Positions 42,646 to 53,675 of a stretch of DNA of 64,000 nt are shown piece by piece. The stretch's first letter is position 1. Every line of letters begins with the position of its first letter. The notes below the pieces were generated by a model, which was not told where the DNA came from, made no database searches, and was given only the letters and a program-made list of their open reading frames with translations. This DNA is from Alphaproteobacteria bacterium MarineAlpha9_Bin3. Lineage in GTDB: Bacteria; Pseudomonadota; Alphaproteobacteria; TMED109. Location: assembly GCA_002937655.1 (NCBI GenBank), contig PTKH01000004.1, positions 25,093 through 89,092 on the forward strand, written 5' to 3'. Made by a program: the position numbers and the translations under genes.

Positions 42646-43971
42646 TCATCCTATAATATTTTTAATAATACTATCTGTTTCATTAACAGATATTTCTATA
42701 ATATTACCAGATTCTCTATTCAATAATTCAAAATAGCCATTTTTTATACCTCTAGGCCCAACCCTAATCTGCCAGGGTATCCCAATTAGGTCCATTTCTG
42801 CTAGTTTTATTCCTGCCCCTTCATCTCTATCATCATATAAAACTTCTATATTATTATTAATTAAGTAATTATAAATTTTATCAGATAATTCAGAACATAA
42901 AATATCATTTGCTCTCAAGTTAATTATACCAACAATATATGGAGCCACACTTTCTGGCCAACATATACCTTTTTCATCATGATGAGCATCTATTATAGCT
43001 CCTACTAATCTGGATACACCTATACCATATGAACCCATTTCTACAGGAGAATTATTACCTTCTATATTTGTAATGTTAGCATCTAAGGGTTTTGAATATT
43101 TATCTCCAAAATAAAATAAGTGACCTACTTCAATACCTCTAGTTTGCAACATATCGTCTTTTTTTACTGCATTTAAATACTTATCTTCATTATGTTTATC
43201 ATCAGCTGCAGCGTAAAATGCAGTTAATTTATTAACTAACTTTGCTATTTTATCACTATCATCATACTTAATATCTGGTATTACTTCATTCAAAATATTT
43301 TTATCGATAAAAACGTCAGATTCACCTGTTTCAGCTAAAATAATAAATTCATGGCTCAAATCTCCACCAATTGGCCCTGTATCAGCCGCTACTGGAATAG
43401 CTTTAAGTTGCATTTTATTAAATATTCTTAAGTAACTTAAAAACATTCTATTATAACATTTGATTGAATCTTCCTTATTTTTATCAAAAGAATAAGCATC
43501 TTTCATTAGAAATTCTCTACCCCTCATAACTCCAAATCTAGGTCTAATTTCATCTCTAAATTTCCACTGAATATGATATAAACATAAAGGTAAGCTTTTA
43601 TAACTCATAACATTCTTAGAGAAAATATCTGTTATCAACTCTTCATTAGTTGGCCCATAGATTAATTCATGCTCATGTCTATCTTTAAATTTAAGCATTT
43701 CCTTGCCATAATCTTCAAACCTACCGGATTTTTTCCATATTTCAGAGTCTTGAATTGTTGGCATAAGTAATTCTTGCGATATTAAGTTTTGTTCATTCCT
43801 AATTATATTTTCAATATTTTTTAGGACTTTATAACCTAAAGGCAACCAGGTATAAATTCCAGATGATGACTGTCTTATCATTCCAGCTCTAAGCATTAAT
43901 CTATGAGAGGTAATTGAAGCTTCAGAAGGGTTTTCTTTTAAAGTTGGGAGAAATATTTTACTGCGTCTCAT
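42646..43971 (-). CDS. proS: Prolyl-tRNA synthetase, short form lacking the full editing insertion
   Basis: MRLMLRAGMIRQSSSGIYTWLPLGYKVL-type motif; FRDEIRPRFGVMRGREFLMKDAYSF; GSYGIGVSRLVGAIID. Confidence 0.95.
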   Translation of the reverse strand: MRRSKIFLPTLKENPSEASITSHRLMLRAGMIRQSSSGIYTWLPLGYKVLKNIENIIRNEQNLISQELLMPTIQDSEIWKKSGRFEDYGKEMLKFKDRHEHELIYGPTNEELITDIFSKNVMSYKSLPLCLYHIQWKFRDEIRPRFGVMRGREFLMKDAYSFDKNKEDSIKCYNRMFLSYLRIFNKMQLKAIPVAADTGPIGGDLSHEFIILAETGESDVFIDKNILNEVIPDIKYDDSDKIAKLVNKLTAFYAAADDKHNEDKYLNAVKKDDMLQTRGIEVGHLFYFGDKYSKPLDANITNIEGNNSPVEMGSYGIGVSRLVGAIIDAHHDEKGICWPESVAPYIVGIINLRANDILCSELSDKIYNYLINNNIEVLYDDRDEGAGIKLAEMDLIGIPWQIRVGPRGIKNGYFELLNRESGNIIEISVNETDSIIKNIIG

Positions 43972-43995
43972 AATAAATCCTTAAAAATTAATAAT

Positions 43996-44226
43996 TTAAG
44001 AAAGAGATATAATATTACTTTCAATTATTAAAACTGTTATATATGTGAGTATTAAAGTAAATATGCTAACATATATAAATTTTTTCCACAGATAAGTCTT
44101 TTCTGGAGCTCCAGAATCATGACCTAACTCAACATTATTAGGTTTTTTTACGCCCATTGGCAATGATATAAAAAATAATATCCACCATATAACAATATAT
44201 ACTATAAAATACTCAAATAGTGACAT
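43996..44226 (-). CDS. DUF1467 family two-TM membrane protein
   Basis: YIVIWWILFFISLPMGVKKP...GHDSGAPEKTYLWKKFIYVSIFTLILT; adjacent to mce as typical in Alphaproteobacteria. Confidence 0.85.
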   Translation of the reverse strand: MSLFEYFIVYIVIWWILFFISLPMGVKKPNNVELGHDSGAPEKTYLWKKFIYVSIFTLILTYITVLIIESNIISLS

Positions 44227-44631
44227 CTATACTTCTTCCAATTCTATTAAGGTCCCATTAAAAACTTTTGGATGAATAAATATTACAGGTTTTCCATGGG
44301 CTCCAATAGAAGGTTTGCCTGAACCTAATATAGTTGCTCCTTCTTTCTGCATTTTTATACAAGCCTTTAAAATATCTGGAACTTCATAACAAATATGATG
44401 CATGCCACCAGAAGGGTTTTTCTGTAAAAATTTTTCAATAGGAGAATTATTTCCAATAGGCTCTAATAATTCAATTTTTGTATTGTCTAATTCTATAAAT
44501 ACAGTCTTCACTCCATGATCATGTAAATCAATTGGACTTGATATTTTTGCCCCTAAAATATTTTTATATTGGTTAGCAGCATTTGATACGGAGGGAACGG
44601 CTATTGCCACGTGATTTAATTTACCTATCAT
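44227..44631 (-). CDS. mce: Methylmalonyl-CoA epimerase
   Basis: GKLNHVAIAVPSVSNAANQYKNILGAKIS; GGMHHICYEVPDI; IELEEV. Confidence 0.94.
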   Translation of the reverse strand: MIGKLNHVAIAVPSVSNAANQYKNILGAKISSPIDLHDHGVKTVFIELDNTKIELLEPIGNNSPIEKFLQKNPSGGMHHICYEVPDILKACIKMQKEGATILGSGKPSIGAHGKPVIFIHPKVFNGTLIELEEV

Positions 44632-44642
44632 TTTTCACCTAC

Positions 44643-46313
44643 TTAATTTAAAATATTAATTTCTAACTTTAATAAAGGTTTTTTCATATATTGAACCTTA
44701 ATACTTCTTTTTAAAGCAAGAGTCATACTTTCCTCAATATAATTTTTATCCAGCTTTTTAGATTTGTAATATAGTTTTATATCATCACAGACAAAACTTT
44801 TTATAAAGTCTTCTGGATCATCACCATCAATTATTTCTGCTAATCCAACTGCCATTACATTCGGTTCTGTGACTAAACTATAATCACTATTTAAGAATAA
44901 CACAACATGAACAGAACCATTATACATCATTTTCTGTCTATTCTTTAGTACATCTGAATTTCTAGTTATCAAATCATTTCCATCTACTATCAATCTTCCA
45001 TAATCAAGCTCTCCTATAAACCTAGGGTCACCAGGAGCCAATTGAATTAAAGAACCGTTACGTCCAGGCAAAGCATTTCCAACTTGTTGTTCTAATGCAA
45101 ATTTTACATGCGTATTTATATGCCTAGTTTCACCATGAACTGCTATTACAGATTTTGGCTTAACCCATGAATACATTTGAGACAACTCCTCTTTTGCAGG
45201 ATGTCCGCTAACATGGATTAAACATTCATTAGATGCTTCGATTATATCAACCCCTAAATCAGATAACTTATTTTGCATTTCTGAAATACTAACTTCATTT
45301 CCAGGTATAACTCTTGAAGAAAATATAACAGTATCTCCATTGCTAATTGAGACATCTCTATGTGATCCATTTGCAATTCTATTTAATGCACCCCTAGGTT
45401 CCCCTTGGGAACCAGTACAAATTATTAATATTTTATCGTCATCAATATTTTTAATATCTCGTTCAGATACAAAATTGGGTAAATCAGACAGATATCCACA
45501 AGTTTTAGCAATTTCAACCATTCTCCACATAGATTGTCCAACTAAGCCAACACTTTTACCTAGTGAATAAGCAATTTTTGATAAAGTATTTAATCTAGTT
45601 ACATTTGATGCAAAAGTAGAAACAATTACTTTACCTTTACATTCTTTTATAATTCTAGTTAATGGTTTTATCACATCTTGCTCTGAACCAGATGTTCCAT
45701 CTACAAGAACATTTGTAGAATCACAAACCATTGCTATAATATTTTCATTAGATAACTGTTTTAATCTTTTTTTATTTATACCTTCTCCTAATTGCGGATT
45801 AAAATCTATTTTCCAATCTCCTGTATGGAAAATATTACCAGCTTCAGTTGAAATAAGAGCAGATGATGGTTCTATAATTGAGTGAGACATAGCTATTATT
45901 TCAATATTAAATGGTCCAATATTAATTTTTGAATCAATTTTTATTCTATTGATTTTAACATCTTTATCTAAACCTACATCCTTAAGCTTTCTTATCAAAA
46001 CTTCTGCCGCAAAATCAGTTGCATAAATTGGACATCTTAAATATGGCCACAAATGATGAACAGCGCCTATATGATCTTCATGAGCATGAGTTAATAAAAG
46101 GCCAGATATAGAATCAATAGAATCTTCTATAGACGAAATATCGGGCATAGCCACATCAACAGACTTATATATAGGGTCTCCGAAAGTTACTCCACAATCT
46201 ACAATTAACCACTTACCATTATGTCCATATAAATTTAAATTCATGCCAATTTCACCTGAACCACCTAAAGGTAAAAACATCAATTCGTCTATTTTTGGTT
46301 TTGGTAAATTCAT
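44643..46313 (-). CDS. rnj: Ribonuclease J
   Basis: LPLGGSGEIGMNLNLYG; LTHAHEDHIGAVHHLWP; GTGSQGEP-like CTGSQGEPRGALNRIA; HVSGHPAKEEL. Confidence 0.96.
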   Translation of the reverse strand: MNLPKPKIDELMFLPLGGSGEIGMNLNLYGHNGKWLIVDCGVTFGDPIYKSVDVAMPDISSIEDSIDSISGLLLTHAHEDHIGAVHHLWPYLRCPIYATDFAAEVLIRKLKDVGLDKDVKINRIKIDSKINIGPFNIEIIAMSHSIIEPSSALISTEAGNIFHTGDWKIDFNPQLGEGINKKRLKQLSNENIIAMVCDSTNVLVDGTSGSEQDVIKPLTRIIKECKGKVIVSTFASNVTRLNTLSKIAYSLGKSVGLVGQSMWRMVEIAKTCGYLSDLPNFVSERDIKNIDDDKILIICTGSQGEPRGALNRIANGSHRDVSISNGDTVIFSSRVIPGNEVSISEMQNKLSDLGVDIIEASNECLIHVSGHPAKEELSQMYSWVKPKSVIAVHGETRHINTHVKFALEQQVGNALPGRNGSLIQLAPGDPRFIGELDYGRLIVDGNDLITRNSDVLKNRQKMMYNGSVHVVLFLNSDYSLVTEPNVMAVGLAEIIDGDDPEDFIKSFVCDDIKLYYKSKKLDKNYIEESMTLALKRSIKVQYMKKPLLKLEINILN

Positions 46314-47107
46314 TGTGAAAAAATATCCAACTCAAAATTCCATGTTAAAGCTATACCCTTTAACGTAAGGTCTTCATCAATAAAATCTATCACATTTGTA
46401 TGCGGTTTAAACAATTTTGCTAACCCACCTGTAGCAACTACTTTCATATTATCATTATATTCAATTCTGATTTTTGAAATTACCCCTTCTAGCAAACCTA
46501 TATACCCCCAAAATATACCTGATTGCATAGCTGAAATTGTATTATTTCCTATTACTTTATCTGGCCTGGTAATTGCTATACGTGGCAATCTGGCAGTAGC
46601 TTTATCTAATGCATCCATAGATAAATGAACACCTGGAGAGATAATACCTCCAATGTATGAACCTTTTTTATCTACTACATCAAATGTTGTTGCAGTTCCA
46701 AAATCTATGATAATTATAGGACCTCCATAAATATGATTTGCCGCTAAACTATTAACCAACCTATCTGCTCCAACTTCATCAGGTCTTTCAAGTGAAACAT
46801 TTAAGTCGGGAAAAATATTATTTCCAATAATCTTAGGAGTAATATTAAAAAAGCTCAAAATATAGGATTTTATCTCATGGTTTACGGCAGGTACAACTGA
46901 TGAAATCACTACATCATATAATTCTAAATTATTTATATTTCCAAGGAACGCTTTTAAATATGTTTCATATTCATCCGCTGTTCTATTAACTATAGTAGAC
47001 ATTCTCCATTTACGAAAAATACCCCCCTTGTTAACTAGAGCAAAAACAGTATTTGTATTTCCAACATCAATAACCATAATAATTTTATTAAATAATTTTT
47101 TACTCAT
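46310..47107 (-). CDS. coaX: Type III pantothenate kinase
   Basis: MVIDVGNTNTVFALV; GADRLVNSLAA; IIDFGTATTFDVV; GGIISPGVHLSMDAL. Confidence 0.96.
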   Translation of the reverse strand: MSKKLFNKIIMVIDVGNTNTVFALVNKGGIFRKWRMSTIVNRTADEYETYLKAFLGNINNLELYDVVISSVVPAVNHEIKSYILSFFNITPKIIGNNIFPDLNVSLERPDEVGADRLVNSLAANHIYGGPIIIIDFGTATTFDVVDKKGSYIGGIISPGVHLSMDALDKATARLPRIAITRPDKVIGNNTISAMQSGIFWGYIGLLEGVISKIRIEYNDNMKVVATGGLAKLFKPHTNVIDFIDEDLTLKGIALTWNFELDIFSQ

Positions 47108-47856
47108 AATAGAAAAACATCCCCTGCTAATATTGATTGTTGCTGACCATCTTCATTTATAATTAATAATGCACCCTCTTTACTTAATCCATTAAATGTT
47201 CCTTTTATTTCTTTATCTCCTACTTTTACGCTAATTTTGTCTCCAATTTTATGTCCTAAATCATTCCACATTTCAAAAATCTTCTCAATACCGTCATCTA
47301 TATATATTTTATCTATTTTATTATATTCTTTAAAGAATACATCCAGTAACTCATAAGAAGTAGTAAGAATATTTTCCTTTTTAAGGTTTGTTGCAGGATA
47401 GATTGTATTTAATGGATTAGAAATTATATTAATGCCAATACCTATATTTAATAAATCATTATTTTTAGATATATTAATATTTTCTATCAATATACCAGCT
47501 ATTTTTCTTTTATTAACTAAAAGATCATTTGGCCATTTAATACTTGGCAATATTTTATTTTTTGAAATGGTAATAATTGAATGTGCTACACTTAATGTAA
47601 CAATAAAAACAGGTGCAAATATATTAATATTAATATTTTTATTCGATTTTCTTAGAAAAGAAAAATATAAATTACCTTCAGGTGAAACCCATGATCTACC
47701 ATGTCTTCCCCGTCCTTTAACTTGTCTTTTAGCAGTAACCACTTTATTTAAGTCACAACCTGCTAATGCCATTTCTTTCATAGTAAGCATTGTAGAATTT
47801 AATTCATCATACTCAACTAAATCATAACCTGAACTTAATTTAATAATATTACTCAC
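47104..47856 (-). CDS. birA: Biotin-[acetyl-CoA-carboxylase] ligase, monofunctional
   Basis: KRQVKGRGRHGRSWVSPEGNLYFS; IKWPNDLLVNKRKIAGILIE; no N-terminal HTH. Confidence 0.94.
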   Translation of the reverse strand: MSNIIKLSSGYDLVEYDELNSTMLTMKEMALAGCDLNKVVTAKRQVKGRGRHGRSWVSPEGNLYFSFLRKSNKNININIFAPVFIVTLSVAHSIITISKNKILPSIKWPNDLLVNKRKIAGILIENINISKNNDLLNIGIGINIISNPLNTIYPATNLKKENILTTSYELLDVFFKEYNKIDKIYIDDGIEKIFEMWNDLGHKIGDKISVKVGDKEIKGTFNGLSKEGALLIINEDGQQQSILAGDVFLL

Positions 47857-49325
47857 AAAATAATTGCTCTACTGATATAAGTCATAAAATTTATAATATT
47901 ATCTGCAAAAATAATGAAAGTTAAAATAAAAAGAGAAGATGTAAAAAGAATAATTTTCATACTTACTTTTGACTCAACTATGAATGATTCATCTGAATCA
48001 TCTAAATACATGACTTTGATAATATTTAAATAATAATAGGCTGATATTACACTTCCAATTATTCCTATTATTGCTGTTAATAAATAACCAGAAGTTATTA
48101 CCGCCTTAAAGACATAAAATTTAGCGATAAATCCTGCTAAAGGAGGTAATCCAGCCATTGATAAGAGTAAAATACCTAAACAAACTGCATAGAAAGGGTT
48201 GGATTTAGATAGTCCAGCATAACTTGATATATTCTCTAACATTATATTATCTTTTTCCATAGAAAGTATAAATGTGAAAACTCCTATAGAAGATATTGCA
48301 TATATAGTAATATATAATAAAGATGACTCTAAACCTAACTGATTTCCTAAACTTAATGCTAAAAATATATATCCAATATTACTAATAGCACTATAAGCTA
48401 ATAATCTTTTAATATTTTTTTGAAGAAGTGCTCCGAAGGCTCCTACAAATATTGATAATAAGCCTAATACTAAGACCAATTGTAGCCATATAAAATTAAT
48501 ATCAATGAAAGCTATATATAGTATCCTCATTAAAACGCCAATTGCCGCTATCTTAGGAACAATTGCAAAATATGCAGTTATAGAAGTTGGAGCTCCTTCA
48601 TATACATCTGGAGTCCACATATGAAAAGGAGCTATAGATAACTTAAAAGCTATAGATGAAATTATTAATATTATTGAAAAAATTAATAATAAACTTACTT
48701 CATTTGGATTGAGGTAATTAAAACTAAGTATGGTAAATGAGGTTGTCCCTGTAATTCCGAATAATAAAGAAACACCAAATAAGAAGAACCCAGATGCCAA
48801 AGCACCAAGTATAAAGTATTTAAGGCCAGCCTCTGAGGATTTTAAAGAATCCTTTTTTGCAGCTGCCAACACATAAAGAGCTAATGATTGCAACTCTAAA
48901 CCTAAATAAAGTGTAATAAAATTATTTGATGAAAGCATTACTAGCATGCCTAAAATAGAAAATAATATTAATAGAGGATACTCAAAAATATATAAATTTT
49001 CTATACTTCTATATCTTTCAGAAATTATAAGAACTATTATTGCTGCAAATAATATCAATGCTTTAAGGTAAATTATTAGTTTATCTGTTACCACTAAATC
49101 ATAAAAACCTAGAGAAGCCCTGTGATCCCCCATTAATAAGAAAAATAATGTTCCCAAAAGACCAATTATGGAAAAAATAGAAAAATAAGATTGGCGATTA
49201 AGTTTATTTCCTCCTGAATAAACTCCCAAAGGAATAAAAATAAGCAACCATAGGGATAAGAATATTTCTGGAAGAGCAATACTTAAATCTGAAATATTTG
49301 ATACTGAATTCAATGACTTCTCCAA
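47853..49325 (-). CDS. nuoN: NADH-quinone oxidoreductase subunit N
   Basis: Multi-TM antiporter-like; LALYVLAAAKKDSLKSSEAGLKYFILGALASGFFLFG; SIAPFHMWTPDVYEGAPTSITAYFA. Confidence 0.96.
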   Translation of the reverse strand: MEKSLNSVSNISDLSIALPEIFLSLWLLIFIPLGVYSGGNKLNRQSYFSIFSIIGLLGTLFFLLMGDHRASLGFYDLVVTDKLIIYLKALILFAAIIVLIISERYRSIENLYIFEYPLLILFSILGMLVMLSSNNFITLYLGLELQSLALYVLAAAKKDSLKSSEAGLKYFILGALASGFFLFGVSLLFGITGTTSFTILSFNYLNPNEVSLLLIFSIILIISSIAFKLSIAPFHMWTPDVYEGAPTSITAYFAIVPKIAAIGVLMRILYIAFIDINFIWLQLVLVLGLLSIFVGAFGALLQKNIKRLLAYSAISNIGYIFLALSLGNQLGLESSLLYITIYAISSIGVFTFILSMEKDNIMLENISSYAGLSKSNPFYAVCLGILLLSMAGLPPLAGFIAKFYVFKAVITSGYLLTAIIGIIGSVISAYYYLNIIKVMYLDDSDESFIVESKVSMKIILFTSSLFILTFIIFADNIINFMTYISRAIIL

Positions 49326-49332
49326 ATATAGG

Positions 49333-50829
49333 CTAGTTAACTAATCTTGCATTAATATTATTAACTAAAATTGACACTGACTCTCTAAATTCAATTGAAA
49401 AACTCTCAGGATAAATACCTAACCAGAACACTCCAACTATTATCGGTATAAATATCACATACTCTCTTTTATCCAGATCATTAATGTCTTTCAGATTAGC
49501 ATTCTCAAGTTTACCAAAAACTACTCTTTTATAAAGCCATAGCATATATGCTGCACCTAAAATCATTCCTATTCCAGTTGTAAAAGCCAAATAACCATTA
49601 ACTTTATAAGCTGCAATTAAAACCAATACCTCTCCTACAAAACCACTAGTTCCAGGTAAACCCACCGATGCTAATGTAAATACCATAAAAATAAGAGCAA
49701 ATTTAGGCATATTTGAAACAATTCCACCATAGTCTGATATCATTCTTGTGTGCATTCTGTCATAAAGAACTCCAATACAAAGGAATAATGCTGCTGAAAC
49801 TAAACCATGACTTAACATTTGAATAATAGCTCCATCAATACCTTCTTGTTTAAAAGTAAATAAACCAATAGTTACATAACCCATATGTGCTACTGAAGAA
49901 TAAGCAATAAGCTTTTTCATATCTTTTTGCATTAAAGCTACTAATGAAGCATATATAATTGCGATAACACCAAGTATAAAAACTAATGGAGCATAATATT
50001 CACTTGCTTCAGGTAACATAGGAATAGAAAAACGAATAAACCCATAGCCACCAACTTTTAATAAAACTCCCGCCAAAATTACAGATCCAGCAGTAGGTGC
50101 CTCTACATGAGCATCGGGTAGCCATGTATGAAATGGCCACATAGGAGTTTTAACTGCAAAAGACGCAAATAATGCAGGCCATAATAATAGTTGTAAATAA
50201 TAAGGAAATTTATACTCTAATAGTTCTCTTATATCGAAAGTTCCAGAGGTATAGCCCATAACTATTATAGCGATTAAAAATAATACTGAACCAGCTAAGG
50301 TATATAAAAAAAATTTAAATGCTGCATATATTCTTCTTGGACCACCCCAAATTCCAATAATCAAAAACATTGGTATAAGAAGTGCTTCAAAGAATATGTA
50401 AAATAGTAATAAATCTAAAGCACAAAATGTTCCTATCATTAAAGTTTCTAATAATAAGAAAAGTATCATATATTCTTTAACTCTTATTTTGATAGATTTC
50501 CAACTAGCTAATAAACAGATAGGAACAAGAAATGCAGATAAGACTACAAAGAGCATAGAAATGCCATCTAAACCTAATCTATATGAGACTCCAATTGCAG
50601 AGAATAATTTTACTTCTTCTAAAAAATGAAATCCATTAGACTGAGGAAAATTTAGCCATAAAAAAAGAGATAAAATAAAAACGACTAAGGATGTCCATAA
50701 TGCTACCATTTTTGTATTTTTGACAACTGTCTTTTCATCTCCATCAATTAAACTAATGAAAAAAGCTCCAAAAATTGGAATAAATATCATCAAAGATAAA
50801 ATTGGCCAACTACTCATTACTACAACCAC
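49333..50829 (-). CDS. nuoM: NADH-quinone oxidoreductase subunit M
   Basis: LGLDGISMLFVVLSAFLVP; MWPFHTWLPDAHVEAPTAGSVILAGVLLKVGGYGFIRF. Confidence 0.97.
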   Translation of the reverse strand: MVVVMSSWPILSLMIFIPIFGAFFISLIDGDEKTVVKNTKMVALWTSLVVFILSLFLWLNFPQSNGFHFLEEVKLFSAIGVSYRLGLDGISMLFVVLSAFLVPICLLASWKSIKIRVKEYMILFLLLETLMIGTFCALDLLLFYIFFEALLIPMFLIIGIWGGPRRIYAAFKFFLYTLAGSVLFLIAIIVMGYTSGTFDIRELLEYKFPYYLQLLLWPALFASFAVKTPMWPFHTWLPDAHVEAPTAGSVILAGVLLKVGGYGFIRFSIPMLPEASEYYAPLVFILGVIAIIYASLVALMQKDMKKLIAYSSVAHMGYVTIGLFTFKQEGIDGAIIQMLSHGLVSAALFLCIGVLYDRMHTRMISDYGGIVSNMPKFALIFMVFTLASVGLPGTSGFVGEVLVLIAAYKVNGYLAFTTGIGMILGAAYMLWLYKRVVFGKLENANLKDINDLDKREYVIFIPIIVGVFWLGIYPESFSIEFRESVSILVNNINARLVN

Positions 50830-52739
50830 CCAAAATAAATTAAAAATTGCCAGCTAAATAAAATAATCAGGCCAAAAAACATTGTAAAAGCATAATGATA
50901 AACGTAACCACTTTGAAAAGATCTTATTTTACTTGCTAAACGTGAACAAAAATAAGCTATACCATTTGGGCCAAATCTATCAATAATTCTAATATCACCT
51001 TTAGTCCACAAAATATTTCCTATATTTTTTAATTGTCTAGTTAAAATTAAATCGTATATTTCATCAAACCAAAATTTATTTTTAGAGATATTATAAAGCT
51101 TTGGAAACTTGTCCGCATTTTTTTTTGGAAGATCAACTTTCTTTATATAAAATATCCATGCAAAATAAATGCCTAAAATAGCAACAATTATTGGTGATAG
51201 CTTGACTAGTAAAGGAACATGGTGAGCATTAACTAAAGCTTGATGATTATCTAATATTAAAATAGATTCTAACCAAAAATCATGATGTGTATCAACCATA
51301 CTATAGCCTAGCCAACCGGATATTATTGCACCAATAGAAAGAATTAATAATGGAATTAAAATATATAATGGAGACTCATGTGCTTTACTAATATCTGTTC
51401 TAGGTTTACCATGAAAAACCATAAATAAAATTTTCCATGAATAAAAAGCTGTTAAAAAGGCTGCTATTAAACCCAAATAAAAAGCAATATATCCAAAAAT
51501 ACTATGATGACCCCAAGCTGCCTCTAATATAATATCCTTAGAGAAAAAACCTGCAAAGGGAGGAAGTCCGGCTAATGCTAGAGAACCTATCCACATAGCA
51601 GCACAAGTATAAGGAAGAACCTTTGCTAACCCTCCCATTTTTCTAATGTCTTGTTCATCAGACAAAGCATGAATAACAGAACCTGCTCCAAGAAATAATA
51701 AAGCCTTAAAGAAAGCGTGTGTCATAAGATGAAACATACCTGCTGAATATGCCGACACGCCACACGCAAAAAACATATAGCCTAACTGACTACAAGTTGA
51801 GTAAGCTATGATTTTTTTAATATCATTCTGAGTAATTGCTATACAAGCAGCAAAAATTGAGGTAATAGCCCCAACTAAAATTACAAAATTTAATGCTACG
51901 GGGGCATATTCGAATAATGGAGAACACCTTGCAACAAGAAATACACCGGCTGTCACCATAGTAGCAGCATGAATCAGAGCTGAAACAGGTGTGGGACCTT
52001 CCATCGCATCAGCTAACCATGTATGAAGACCAATTTGAGCTGATTTTCCCATCGCGCCAATAAATAACAGAAAGCAAGCTAATTCAATATATGGTATTGA
52101 AAAATTAAAAAATAAAATACTAGATTCTAAAAATAATGAAGTCTTTTCAAAGACTTTATCAAAGTCTAAGCTTCCTGTTAATTTATATATTATACATATG
52201 CCTAAAATAAGTCCTAAATCTCCGACACGATTCACTATGAATGCTTTAATAGCTGCTGCATTTGCACTCTGTTTTTTAAACCAAAAACCTATTAGTAAAT
52301 ATGAACATAATCCAACTCCCTCCCAACCAAAAAATAACTGTAAAAAGTTATTTGAGGTTACAAGCATAAGCATTGCAAAAGTAAATAAAGACAAGTAGGA
52401 AAAAAAACGAGATTTATGTTCATCATGATCCATATAACCAATGGAATATAAATGTACTAAGCTTGATACTAGCATTACAACAAAAAGCATAACGGCACTT
52501 AATACATCTAACCTTAAAGACCAACTTACTGTTAAAGCTTCAGAGTTAACCCAATAACCTAAATGAGTAATATATGACTCTCCTGTTATAGCTTGTGAAA
52601 GCAAAATTATTGAAAATAAAAGTGAGAGAAAAGAAAATAAAGTGGGCAACCACATTACTCCTTTTTTACCCAAAAATTTAGGAAATAATCCACTTAAAAC
52701 TGAGCCCATTAAAGGAAGAAATACTAATAGTTTAAGCAT
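50820..52739 (-). CDS. nuoL: NADH-quinone oxidoreductase subunit L
   Basis: GWEGVGLCSYLLIGFWF; GLHTWLADAMEGPTPVSALIHAATMVTAGVFLVAR. Confidence 0.97.
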   Translation of the reverse strand: MLKLLVFLPLMGSVLSGLFPKFLGKKGVMWLPTLFSFLSLLFSIILLSQAITGESYITHLGYWVNSEALTVSWSLRLDVLSAVMLFVVMLVSSLVHLYSIGYMDHDEHKSRFFSYLSLFTFAMLMLVTSNNFLQLFFGWEGVGLCSYLLIGFWFKKQSANAAAIKAFIVNRVGDLGLILGICIIYKLTGSLDFDKVFEKTSLFLESSILFFNFSIPYIELACFLLFIGAMGKSAQIGLHTWLADAMEGPTPVSALIHAATMVTAGVFLVARCSPLFEYAPVALNFVILVGAITSIFAACIAITQNDIKKIIAYSTCSQLGYMFFACGVSAYSAGMFHLMTHAFFKALLFLGAGSVIHALSDEQDIRKMGGLAKVLPYTCAAMWIGSLALAGLPPFAGFFSKDIILEAAWGHHSIFGYIAFYLGLIAAFLTAFYSWKILFMVFHGKPRTDISKAHESPLYILIPLLILSIGAIISGWLGYSMVDTHHDFWLESILILDNHQALVNAHHVPLLVKLSPIIVAILGIYFAWIFYIKKVDLPKKNADKFPKLYNISKNKFWFDEIYDLILTRQLKNIGNILWTKGDIRIIDRFGPNGIAYFCSRLASKIRSFQSGYVYHYAFTMFFGLIILFSWQFLIYFGWL

Positions 52740-52740
52740 T

Positions 52741-53052
52741 TTATCCTTTCATACTATTTGCATCTTCAACAGCTATAGATCCTCTTGATCTAAAAAATAC
52801 TACTAAAATTGCTAGTCCAATAGCAGCCTCTGCAGCAGCAACCGTTAATACAAATAATGCAAATACTTGACCAAAAATGAGGTTTAAATGAGTAGAAAAA
52901 GCTATAAAATTAATATTCACTGCTAATAACATCAATTCTATGGACATTAAGATTATTATTAAATTCTTTCTATTTAAAAAAACTCCAAATATACCAATAG
53001 TAAATATTATAGAAGATAATATAAGATAATGATTAAGGCTTATTTGGTACAT
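52741..53052 (-). CDS. nuoK: NADH-quinone oxidoreductase subunit K
   Basis: [49 protein letters not shown]. Confidence 0.96.
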   Translation of the reverse strand: MYQISLNHYLILSSIIFTIGIFGVFLNRKNLIIILMSIELMLLAVNINFIAFSTHLNLIFGQVFALFVLTVAAAEAAIGLAILVVFFRSRGSIAVEDANSMKG

Positions 53053-53054
53053 GA

Positions 53055-53660
53055 CTATACCCCCTTCCCTATTTCAACTTTGCTAACTTCTATAGAATCT
53101 GATTTATCACGTAAAGTTTGTTTTACAGCGTCTTGTTTTTTTACATTCTCTCTTCTTCTATGAGTTAAAACAATAGCTCCAATCATAGCAACAAGAAGTA
53201 TGAGTCCTGCACATTGAAATAGATAAATATAGTCAGTATAAATTACATTTCCAAGTGCTCTAGTATTTTCTATTTCTGATAATTTTACAAATAACTCATT
53301 TCCAGGTATTTCTGATATCCCATATTTCATTCCAATAAAAGAAAAAATAATTTCACCTAAAAGAACTGCTCCTATTAAAAGACCGAGAGGTGCATTTTTT
53401 ATCATTCCAGCCCTTAAGGAGCTAAAGTCTATATTTAACATCATTATGACAAATAAAAATAAAACTGCTACGGCTCCAACGTAAACAACTAAAAGTAGCA
53501 TTGCTAAAAATTCAGCTCCCATTAAAACAAATAAACCTGTTGAATTAAAAAATGTAAGAATAAGAAAAAATACGGAATGAACAGGATTCTTTGTAGTAAT
53601 AACCATTATTGCAGAAAATATAGCAATTATAGAAAATAAATAGAAAAAAACTGGAAGCAT
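53055..53660 (-). CDS. nuoJ: NADH-quinone oxidoreductase subunit J
   Basis: [51 protein letters not shown]. Confidence 0.96.
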   Translation of the reverse strand: MLPVFFYLFSIIAIFSAIMVITTKNPVHSVFFLILTFFNSTGLFVLMGAEFLAMLLLVVYVGAVAVLFLFVIMMLNIDFSSLRAGMIKNAPLGLLIGAVLLGEIIFSFIGMKYGISEIPGNELFVKLSEIENTRALGNVIYTDYIYLFQCAGLILLVAMIGAIVLTHRRRENVKKQDAVKQTLRDKSDSIEVSKVEIGKGV

Positions 53661-53675
53661 AAAAATTCCTTAATA

